The translations under genes and the position numbers were made by a program. A DNA stretch of 64,000 bases from Streptomyces barringtoniae. GTDB lineage: Bacteria; Actinomycetota; Actinomycetes; Streptomycetales; Streptomycetaceae. Under the pieces are notes generated by a model. The model was not told the origin of the DNA. It searched no databases and was given only the letters and a program-made list of their open reading frames with translations. Below, in pieces: positions 56,950 to 64,000 of the stretch (position 1 is the stretch's first letter; the number at the start of each line of letters is the position of its first letter). The DNA is taken from contig NZ_JAJHNP010000006.1 in assembly GCF_020819595.1 (NCBI RefSeq), forward strand, positions 248,001 to 312,000. The letters are read 5' to 3'.

Positions 56950-58607
56950 GAGGCGCTTCCTGGCACGCCCGGATCGAGTGCGGGGGCATGGTGGTGGGGG
57001 CGGGGTTCCTCGTCACCCCCCGCACGGTGCTGACCTGTGCCCACGTCGTACAGGGCGATCCGGCGGTGACGGTGAGCTTCCCGAACCGGCCGGAACTGGC
57101 CGGGCTGCCCGCGACCGTGACCGTGCCCGGCGGCTGGGCGGGCGGCGCCACCGACCCCGGGGACCTCGCCGTACTGGAACTGGACCGCGACGTACCCGTG
57201 GCGCCCGCCAGGTTCGCGCCGCCCGGCGCGGAGCAGGGCAGCCCGTCCCTGCTCGCGTACGGCTTCCCCGAGGGCTACGACGAGGGGGTGCTGGCCCGCT
57301 ACCGTGCCGTGTCCCGGACACTCATCGCCGACCAGTGGGTGCAGCTGGAGGCGACCTCAGGACACGGGCAGCCGCTCGCGGGCGGGTTCAGCGGGGCGGC
57401 GGTGACCCTGCCCGACGACCGGGTGGTCGGCATGGTGGCGCAGGTCGCCGGGGAGCCGGACGTGCGGGTCGGGCGGATGCTACCCACGGAGGTCATGGCC
57501 CGCTACTGGTACGGCCTGGGCGCCCTGGTCCCCGGCCCCGGCGCCGGCACCCCCGAGGCGACCGGGCGGCTGCACGCGCTGGTGCGGCGCGCGGAGGCCA
57601 CCGGCCTGGACTGCGATCCGAACCGGCTGTACGGGCATGCCGTGGGCCCCTTCGGCCCGGACCTGCCCCCGGGCGGGTTCGCCTCGCTGCCGGCGGCAGC
57701 GGCCTATGTGCAGTGGCAGGTCGACGATCCCGAGGCGGTGCCCCGGTTCGCCGACCGGCTGGCGGAGCTGCTCGCGGGTCCGCCCGCGCCCGCGGCCGCC
57801 GCCTGGTCCCCCATCGTCGTGGAGCTGGAGCGCAGCGGCGAGGATCAGGACCAGGTCACCGTGCGGGTGTCGGCCTACCGCGACGGGCAGCGGCGCCCGG
57901 TGGACACGAGCCGGCTGCCGCGTGGTGAGGTACGGGCCCATGTGCAGCAGCGCGTCGACCGTGCCTTCGTCCACCTGGCCGAGGGCGCCGAGGCGTTGCT
58001 CGCGTTCGTGCTGCCCCGTGAGTGGCTCAACGAGCCGGTCGCGCAGTGGGAGTGCGGCCCGGAGGACTCCACCCCGCTCGGCTGCGCCCACCCGCTCGTC
58101 GTCACCGACCGCTCCCGGCACCGCAGCCCCCGACTGCGCCACCACCTGGCCAAGAAGTGGCGGAGGCTGGAGACCGGGCCGGGGCCGACGACGCTGCACC
58201 GGGTCGACTGCGCGAGTCCGGAGCGCCCGCCCAGCCTGCGCAAACGCCTCCGGGACGAGCACGCCGACCTGGTGGGCTTCGCCGCCCCGCCCACCGCCCT
58301 GCCCGGCCACTTCGAGGCCGGCCTCAACGTCCCGGTGCCGGTGCTGCTGTGGCCGCGCAGCGGCTGCGCCGGCTCGGGCCACGACCCTGCCGACCCCTGT
58401 GCCGGGGCGGCCTTCCTGCAGGCGCTGGGCCCGGCCCTGGGCGGCGTCCCGGCCACCGAGCTCCCGCGCCGGATCCGGTCCCTGCGCGAGGAGGCAGCCG
58501 CGGACGACGACCCCGACCGGCACTGGGCGAAGGACATCCAGATCCTGTGGGACGCCCCCCACTGCTTCCCCGAGCCGGCGGCCGGCCTCCGCTCCCCCGT
58601 CGCCTGA
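56946..58607 (+). CDS. Trypsin-like protease with VMAP-C-like domain
   Basis: This 553-residue protein has a trypsin-fold N-terminal domain (residues about 1-190) with His in LTCAHVVQG, Asp in DPGDLAVLEL and Ser in GGFSGAAVTL, all near standard spacing. The remaining 350 residues resemble the vWA-MoxR-associated protein C-terminal region (LHALVRRAEATGLD, IVVELERSGED, PVPVLLWPRS). It lacks a signal peptide, so the protease should be cytosolic. It overlaps the Trypco1 stop and is followed by a MoxR ATPase gene, the order known for ternary VMAP/MoxR conflict systems. Its target protein is unknown. Confidence 0.85.
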   Translation: MRGASWHARIECGGMVVGAGFLVTPRTVLTCAHVVQGDPAVTVSFPNRPELAGLPATVTVPGGWAGGATDPGDLAVLELDRDVPVAPARFAPPGAEQGSPSLLAYGFPEGYDEGVLARYRAVSRTLIADQWVQLEATSGHGQPLAGGFSGAAVTLPDDRVVGMVAQVAGEPDVRVGRMLPTEVMARYWYGLGALVPGPGAGTPEATGRLHALVRRAEATGLDCDPNRLYGHAVGPFGPDLPPGGFASLPAAAAYVQWQVDDPEAVPRFADRLAELLAGPPAPAAAAWSPIVVELERSGEDQDQVTVRVSAYRDGQRRPVDTSRLPRGEVRAHVQQRVDRAFVHLAEGAEALLAFVLPREWLNEPVAQWECGPEDSTPLGCAHPLVVTDRSRHRSPRLRHHLAKKWRRLETGPGPTTLHRVDCASPERPPSLRKRLRDEHADLVGFAAPPTALPGHFEAGLNVPVPVLLWPRSGCAGSGHDPADPCAGAAFLQALGPALGGVPATELPRRIRSLREEAAADDDPDRHWAKDIQILWDAPHCFPEPAAGLRSPVA

Positions 58608-58642
58608 ACCCGGCACCGCACCCGATGGAGAAGAAGGACCCC

Positions 58643-59686
58643 ATGCCCCTGTGGCCCGTCTACACCGGTACGAAGGAGCCGCACGACGGCATCGGACTGC
58701 TGCCCCCGCCCCCGCCCTGGCGGGCCTTCGACGGCGGCCCGGAGCTGCCGACGCCCGCCGACACCGACGACGCCTCGGCCACCTCCCCCGACCGCACCCA
58801 TCGCGCCGCCACCTACCAGGCGACCGACCGGACCGTCCAACTGGTCAACGCGGCGCTCTACTTGCGCCGCCCGCTGCTCGTGACGGGTCCGCCCGGCACC
58901 GGCAAGTCGTCGCTCGCCTACGCGGTGGCCCGGGAGCTGAGGCTGGGCCCGGTGCTGCGCTGGAACATCACCAGCCGCAGCACCCTCCACGACGGCCTCT
59001 ACCAGTACGACCCCCTCTCCCGTCTCTACGCGGCCCGCCAGGAGGCGGCGACGCGGGACCCGGACGCGCCCGCCGCGCCTGCCGCGCCCGCCCCGGCGTC
59101 CGGCATCGAGGACCATCTGCGCCTCGGCCCCCTGGGCACCGCCCTGCTGCCGTACGGCCGCCCCCGCGCCCTGCTGATCGACGAGATCGACAAGAGCGAC
59201 CTGGACCTGCCGAACGATCTGCTCAACGTGCTGGAGGAGGGCCAGTACGAGATCCCGGAGCTGGTCCGCGCCGCCCGTCACACCCCGGTCGCCGAGGTGA
59301 TGGTCGACGGCACCCACGACCGCGTCCCCGTGACCCGCGGCCGGGTCCGCTGCCGGGCCTTCCCGTTCGTGGTGCTGACCAGCAACGGCGAACGCGAGTT
59401 CCCGCCGGCGTTCCTGCGCCGCTGCGTGACCCTGCGGCTGCGGCAGCCCGACGACCGTCACCTCGCCGGGATCGTCCGCGCTCACCTGGGTGAACCGGAC
59501 GCCTACGCCCAGTCGTTGATCACCCGTTTCCTGTCCCGGGCCGGTCACGGCGACCTGGCCACCGATCAGCTCCTCAACGCGATCTACCTGTCCCGCTCCG
59601 CCGACCTGGGCGCCGAGTCCCTGGACGAGCTGGCCGAACAGCTCATGCCGTACCTCGGCGAGGCCCCCCAGGCAGATGCCTTCTGA
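58643..59686 (+). CDS. MoxR-type AAA+ ATPase
   Basis: This 347-residue AAA+ ATPase has Walker A in VTGPPGTGKSSLAYAVA, Walker B in ALLIDEIDKSD and sensor 1 in FVVLTSNGEREFPPAF. It is expected to remodel a partner protein using ATP. The ATG at 58643 is chosen over one 18 bases earlier because AGAAGGA sits at the right distance only for the later one. The gene lies 35 bases after the trypsin/VMAP gene, and its last 11 bases overlap the next gene. In related systems MoxR and vWA proteins act together. Confidence 0.92.
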   Translation: MPLWPVYTGTKEPHDGIGLLPPPPPWRAFDGGPELPTPADTDDASATSPDRTHRAATYQATDRTVQLVNAALYLRRPLLVTGPPGTGKSSLAYAVARELRLGPVLRWNITSRSTLHDGLYQYDPLSRLYAARQEAATRDPDAPAAPAAPAPASGIEDHLRLGPLGTALLPYGRPRALLIDEIDKSDLDLPNDLLNVLEEGQYEIPELVRAARHTPVAEVMVDGTHDRVPVTRGRVRCRAFPFVVLTSNGEREFPPAFLRRCVTLRLRQPDDRHLAGIVRAHLGEPDAYAQSLITRFLSRAGHGDLATDQLLNAIYLSRSADLGAESLDELAEQLMPYLGEAPQADAF

Positions 59687-62600
59687 CCACCCCGCCGCGG
59701 CGGCCCCCGCCCCCTATGCCCGCCTCGCCGACGTCCTGGCAAAGGCGACGGACGGCGCCCGCCCGACCCCGCTGGAGCTGGCCGAACTCCTGTGGCTGGC
59801 CCGGCAGCTGGGGCCGGCGGACGGCACCGGCGAGCACTCCGGGCCTCCTGCGCCGACGGGGGACCCGGGCGCCCCGCCGCAGCAGCCCGGGCAGGAGCCC
59901 GCCGGCCCCGCTCCCGCCCCGGACCGCGCCGAAGGTGTCGAATCCCCCGGCCGGGCCTCCCCGCGTGCCCCGCTCCACCTGCCCTCACCCACCTCCGCGG
60001 CGGGGCCGTACACCGCCCTGCACGCCCCCGCACCTCCGATGCTGCGGCACCCCCTGGGCCTCCAGCGCGCCCTGCGCCCGCTCAAGCGGCACACGGACGC
60101 CCCGGTCGGCCACCGCCTCGACGAGCAGGCCACCGCCGACCGCATCGCCCGGCTCGGCGCGGAACCGCAGTGGTGGCTGCCGGTGCTGCGCCCGGCCCGG
60201 GAACGCTGGCTGCGGCTGCACCTGGTGTACGACGCCGGCCCCACGATGCCCGTCTGGCGTCCCCTGATCCGCGAACTGCACCAGGCGCTGGCCCAGTCGG
60301 GCGTGTTCCGCACGGTGAGCGTGCACCGCGCCGACCCCGACGGCACGGTGGGCGGCGACGGACCGTACGGTCCCGGCGACGGCCGTACGGTCACGCTGCT
60401 GATCAGCGACTGCATGGGCCCCCAGTGGTGGCAGGGCGAGGCGGGCGGTCGCTGGTACGGCTCCCTGCGCCGCTGGGCGCACCGGATGCCGCTGGCGGTG
60501 GTCCAGCCGCTGCCCGAACACCTGTGGCGCGGCACCGCGCTGCCCGCCGCGCCGGGGGTGTTCTCGGCCCCGTTCCCGGCCGCGCCGACGGCCGCGCTCG
60601 GGTTCACGCCGTACGAGGAATGGCAGACCAAGACGCAGCAGGGGACGGTGGCGCTGCCCGTCCTCGAAGCGGGTCCGCGCTGGCTCGCGCACTGGGCGGG
60701 GCTGGTGGCGTCCATGGGCGGATCCGCGTTTCCGGGCTCGGCCGCCCTGCTGGGCCCGCCGCCGGGGCAGGAGGAGTCCGCGGAGCGCACCGACCTCGCC
60801 GGGCTCACCGCCGAGGAACTGGTGCTGCGCTTCCGGGCGACAGCCTCCCCGGAGGCCTTCCGGCTGGCCGGCCACCTCGCCCTCGGCCGGCCCGACCTGC
60901 CCGTGATGCGCCTGGTGCAGCGGGTGATCGAACCGGTCCCGCGCCCGCAGCATCTGGCCGAGGTGATCCTCAGCGGCGTCCTGACGACGGTCCCGGGGCC
61001 GCCGGGGTCGTACGCCTTCCGCCCGGGGGTGCGCGCACTGCTGCTGCGCGGCCTGCCCCGCTCCGCGCGCAGCGCCACGGTCGAACTGCTCGCCCGTGTG
61101 GGCGGGTTGATCGAGGAGCGGGCCGGGGCGGCGCCCGGTGAGTTCCGCGCGGTGACGCCCGCGGCCGACGGTGCGGGGGCGGCCGCGGACGGGGAGGCGT
61201 TCGCGACGGTGCGGCCGGAGAGTGTGCGGCGGCTGACGGGCGGCGGGTCGGAGCCCGAGGCGCCGCCCGACCGGGTCGGCCGCTACGAGTTGCTGCGGCG
61301 GTTCACCCCGTCCGGGCGGGCCGTGTGGCTGGCCAGGGATCCGGAGTCGGACCGTCAAGTGGCGGTGCGGTTGTACCGGCCGTTTCCCGACGGCGCGCGG
61401 CGCGAGGCGTTCCTGCGGGACGCCGAGCGTCTGCGGGCCCTCGCGGACCGGAACCTCGCGCACGTCAGCGACTTCGGCATCGAGAACGGCAGACCGTACC
61501 TCGTCATGGCGTACGTCCCGGGCGTCAACCTCAACGCGCTCGCGCGCCCCGGCGGATACCACATCCCCGCCCCGCTGCTGGTGTCGGTCGGTGCGCAGGT
61601 GGCGCAGGCGATCGCGGCGGTCCACGAGGCGGGTCTCACGCACGGCGACCTCGGCCTGTCCCGGGTGATGCTCACACCCGACGGCCGGGTCCAGCTCAGC
61701 GGCTTCGCGCCGGGCCGCACCTCCGGGGCCGAGGGGCGGGCACAGGACCTGGCGAAGCTGGGCAGGCTGATGCAGCGCCTGGCCTCGGGGAGCGCGCGGG
61801 CGGCGCCGCCCTTCCCGCCGGACCGGCTCCGGCACCTTCCGCAGAGCCTGCGGGAGCCGTATGCGCGCGCCCTCGGCCTGCTGATCTCCGGACCGCCCCA
61901 GGATCAGCTGCGGGGCAGGGACCTGCTCATGGACGGGGAGCTGCTGCGGCTCGCCCAGGAGGGGTACGACCAGCAGCGTTCCTACCGCATCCTGGGCCCG
62001 GTGACCGTGCGGGTGGGCGGCCGCACCGTGGACCTGGCCCCCGAGGAGGCCGCGGTGCTCGCCATGCTGGTGCTGCGGGCCGGCCGCGAGGTGACCCACG
62101 CCGATCTGCGGGCCGGTCTGTGGGCCCGGCACGAGGAGCCGGAGGACGCCGCGGCGGCCTTGGACGGGATCGCGTCCCGGCTGCGCGCCCGGCTGGGTCC
62201 CGGCGTGCTGGCAGTGCTCCCCACGGGGTACGCCCTGCACACCAGCGCCGACTTCGTGGACCTGGCCCGGCACGAGCACTTCGAGCGGACGGCCACGGAG
62301 CGGACCAGGGCGGGCCACCACCAGGAGGCGGTCGCGCTCCTCGACATGGCGCTGGTCCTGTGGCGCGGTCAGGGGCCGCTCGCCGGTGTCCCCGGCCCCG
62401 CGGCCCGCAAGGCGCGCAGTCGGCTCCTCGAGCTCCGCCTCGTGCTGCATCGCAAGATCGCCGAACTGCACCTGGATCTCGGCGAGTACCACCGTGCCGG
62501 TGCACAACTCACCGATCTGGTCCGGCAGTACCCGTCCCGGGAGGACTTCCGCCTCCTGCTGCTGATCACCCTGCGCCGCCTGGGCCGTACCGAGGAAGCG

Positions 62601-63932
62601 CTGGAGGTGTACGAGGACTACGAGCTCTCCGGCGGCCGGAACCCGGAGCTGCTCGCCCTGGGGCACGAACTGCGCGGGGAGTACGACGACCCCTCCGACG
62701 ACACCGGTGCCGCCCTCGACGGCCACGACACCACTCCGCTCTCGCAGAACCCGGTCCCGGAGCCCGACGGGCTGCCGGAGGGCAGCTTCCCCACCGAGGA
62801 GTCGCTGCCGTCGATCTTCGAGATGCAGGAGCGGGAGTCGGCCGTGGAGGCGCCGCTGCCGCAGAACGTGGTGCCCGAGAGCCTGTTCGCCGTTGACGAC
62901 CCGCTCGCCGAGGAGCCCGACGGGCCGTACGACGAGCGGCCCGACGAGGACGAGGACGGCTACGACGATCTGTACGACGCCCTGGGCGGCGGGCCGCCCC
63001 CGCCCACCTACCGCACCGTGGCCACGTACGAGTTCGCCGACGGCGCCCAGCACCCGGACACCGTGGCCGCGCTCGGCCGGGCGGTGACCCGGCTGCTGAC
63101 GGCAAGCGGGTGGACCGGCTACTTTCTGGGACCCACCGCGCGGGACAACGGCTGGACGGTGGTGACGGAGCGGGACGTGCCGGGCCTGCCGCTGCTGCAC
63201 GCCACGATGCGGCACTTCGAGGACGAGGTGGTGGGTCTGGGCGGTCTCCGCTGGCTGGTGACCTTCGAGTGTCTGGTGTCCGAGGGCCATGTGGAGAGGC
63301 CGGACACGGTGGCCGTCCGCCGGACGCTGGACGCCGCCGAGGACCGGCGGGGCATCGTGGCGGTGCCGCGGACGCTCCGGGACGAACTCGACGACGACTC
63401 CGGCCTGGCTCCCTGGCTGCAGTCCCTGCGGCCGGGGACCGACGCGGGCTGGTACCGGCTGTGCCGCCTGGCCCGCCTGCTCTTCGACGGCACGCACGCA
63501 CTTCCGCCCGTCACCGGCCCTCACCCGCTGCCGCCCGGCGCCGTCTTCCCCGAGGGGACCGGCGAGACCAGGACCGTCGTCTACCGGACCGACGCGGGCG
63601 AACTCAGCCGCACCCGGCGCCCGGGAGCAACGCAGTACTTCGAGGTCGACCTCACCGGGCGCCGCCTGGAGCTGGATGAGACGCAGTCCTCCTTCCGGGC
63701 CACCGGCACGGCGATCTGGCACGTCAGCGACCCGCTCCAGGCCGTTCGCACGGACGCCCCGTCGTTCCCCGAGCTCATCAGGGAGGCCGTGCGCGGGCGG
63801 CTGCGGCACCTGGCGAGCACCCACCCGGACGCCACGGCAGGATCTCGCGTGTCACTCCCACCGGTCCGGCCCGAGGACGTACCCGGTTGCACGGTCCGCT
63901 GCGAGCTGCGCATCACGCGGACCCGGGCCTGA
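59676..63932 (+). CDS. SAV_2336-type vWA-like / pseudokinase / SARP-like fusion protein
   Basis: This 1418-residue multidomain protein has a Pro/Ala-rich start, then an SAV_2336-type region at about 130-480 with a vWA-like core (LRLHLVYDAGPTMPVW, VTLLISDCMG). A kinase-like domain at about 534-740 looks inactive: VAVR replaces the VAIK lysine, HGD replaces HRD, and GFA replaces DFG. An OmpR-type winged helix with bacterial transcriptional activator repeats follows at about 768-990, as in SARP regulators. An acidic linker (about 1005-1100) and a C-terminal domain of about 310 residues end the chain. The start overlaps the MoxR stop by 11 bases. It is probably the sensor or signal integrator of the operon. 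Confidence 0.85.
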   Translation: MPSDHPAAAAPAPYARLADVLAKATDGARPTPLELAELLWLARQLGPADGTGEHSGPPAPTGDPGAPPQQPGQEPAGPAPAPDRAEGVESPGRASPRAPLHLPSPTSAAGPYTALHAPAPPMLRHPLGLQRALRPLKRHTDAPVGHRLDEQATADRIARLGAEPQWWLPVLRPARERWLRLHLVYDAGPTMPVWRPLIRELHQALAQSGVFRTVSVHRADPDGTVGGDGPYGPGDGRTVTLLISDCMGPQWWQGEAGGRWYGSLRRWAHRMPLAVVQPLPEHLWRGTALPAAPGVFSAPFPAAPTAALGFTPYEEWQTKTQQGTVALPVLEAGPRWLAHWAGLVASMGGSAFPGSAALLGPPPGQEESAERTDLAGLTAEELVLRFRATASPEAFRLAGHLALGRPDLPVMRLVQRVIEPVPRPQHLAEVILSGVLTTVPGPPGSYAFRPGVRALLLRGLPRSARSATVELLARVGGLIEERAGAAPGEFRAVTPAADGAGAAADGEAFATVRPESVRRLTGGGSEPEAPPDRVGRYELLRRFTPSGRAVWLARDPESDRQVAVRLYRPFPDGARREAFLRDAERLRALADRNLAHVSDFGIENGRPYLVMAYVPGVNLNALARPGGYHIPAPLLVSVGAQVAQAIAAVHEAGLTHGDLGLSRVMLTPDGRVQLSGFAPGRTSGAEGRAQDLAKLGRLMQRLASGSARAAPPFPPDRLRHLPQSLREPYARALGLLISGPPQDQLRGRDLLMDGELLRLAQEGYDQQRSYRILGPVTVRVGGRTVDLAPEEAAVLAMLVLRAGREVTHADLRAGLWARHEEPEDAAAALDGIASRLRARLGPGVLAVLPTGYALHTSADFVDLARHEHFERTATERTRAGHHQEAVALLDMALVLWRGQGPLAGVPGPAARKARSRLLELRLVLHRKIAELHLDLGEYHRAGAQLTDLVRQYPSREDFRLLLLITLRRLGRTEEALEVYEDYELSGGRNPELLALGHELRGEYDDPSDDTGAALDGHDTTPLSQNPVPEPDGLPEGSFPTEESLPSIFEMQERESAVEAPLPQNVVPESLFAVDDPLAEEPDGPYDERPDEDEDGYDDLYDALGGGPPPPTYRTVATYEFADGAQHPDTVAALGRAVTRLLTASGWTGYFLGPTARDNGWTVVTERDVPGLPLLHATMRHFEDEVVGLGGLRWLVTFECLVSEGHVERPDTVAVRRTLDAAEDRRGIVAVPRTLRDELDDDSGLAPWLQSLRPGTDAGWYRLCRLARLLFDGTHALPPVTGPHPLPPGAVFPEGTGETRTVVYRTDAGELSRTRRPGATQYFEVDLTGRRLELDETQSSFRATGTAIWHVSDPLQAVRTDAPSFPELIREAVRGRLRHLASTHPDATAGSRVSLPPVRPEDVPGCTVRCELRITRTRA

Positions 63933-64000
63933 CCAGGCGACACACCGCGCCGAAACCGGAAACCCCCCGTTCGGCCGCACCCCGCCCGGCCCCCTCCAGA

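Noticed and set aside
59985..63824. Open antisense frame of about 1279 codons opposite the large sensor gene
   Set aside because: It mirrors the sense gene and has no domain-like pattern, ribosome site or neighbours that would support it.

Overview
The window is a piece of a Streptomyces chromosome. The GC content is very high with strongly GC-biased third codon positions, GTG and TTG starts are frequent, and signal peptides and Tat or lipobox leaders are common. Gene order at the left edge (fabH-acpP-fabF-DUF3145) and near position 50,000 (matB, carboxyl transferase, subtilisin-like protease) matches, from memory, the SCO2388 to SCO2446 core region of S. coelicolor. No tRNA, rRNA, CRISPR array or transposase was seen.

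Layout. 1-2.6 kb: end of the essential type II fatty-acid operon (fabH, acpP, fabF), closed by a hairpin terminator. 2.6-15.7 kb: housekeeping and accessory genes, namely a DUF3145 protein, an SGNH lipoprotein hydrolase, a mutarotase, a GH3 beta-glucosidase with a divergent TetR regulator, a deletion scar joining the ends of a RidA gene and a LysR gene, an EI24-type membrane protein, a MarR/quinone-oxidoreductase divergent pair, Ohr and a serine hydrolase. 15.8-24.4 kb: a sugar-acid and sugar-uptake block with a DgoD-like dehydratase, a zinc dehydrogenase, a TIM-barrel-like protein, a ChvE/MmsA-type ABC importer and a Tat-exported mutarotase. 24.4-26.2 kb: a PLP aminotransferase with a long Pro/Ala tail.

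26.3-32.4 kb holds one of the two most interesting systems. It encodes an EshA-type family 2B encapsulin shell protein, a terpene cyclase with a roughly 400-residue disordered leader that carries a near-identical 123-residue tandem duplication, a GPP/IPP-type C-methyltransferase and an FAD monooxygenase. It looks like a protein nanocompartment pathway for a methylated terpenoid related to, but distinct from, 2-methylisoborneol.

32.6-47 kb: a DUF4360 secreted protein, an Rrf2 regulator, GH35 beta-galactosidase and GH51 arabinofuranosidase (arabinogalactan degradation), a HELWH-protein/MAB_1171c-type membrane protein/FAD oxidoreductase operon, an IclR regulator with an SMP-30 lactonase, an SDR/LysR divergent pair and a methyltransferase. 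A shared TGTTCGA-N4-TCGAACA-like site lies before the dehydratase operon, the transporter operon, the GH51 gene and iclR, which suggests one IclR regulon. 47-56.3 kb: an ATP-grasp enzyme, a MerR-PP2C fusion, a small methyltransferase, matB with a fused AccA/AccD-like carboxyl transferase, and a large subtilisin.

56.5-63.9 kb holds the second notable system, a tightly overlapping operon of a Trypco1 protein, a trypsin-VMAP-C-like protein, a MoxR AAA+ ATPase and a 1418-residue SAV_2336/pseudokinase/SARP-like protein. It resembles the NTP-dependent conflict (immunity) systems described for multicellular bacteria.
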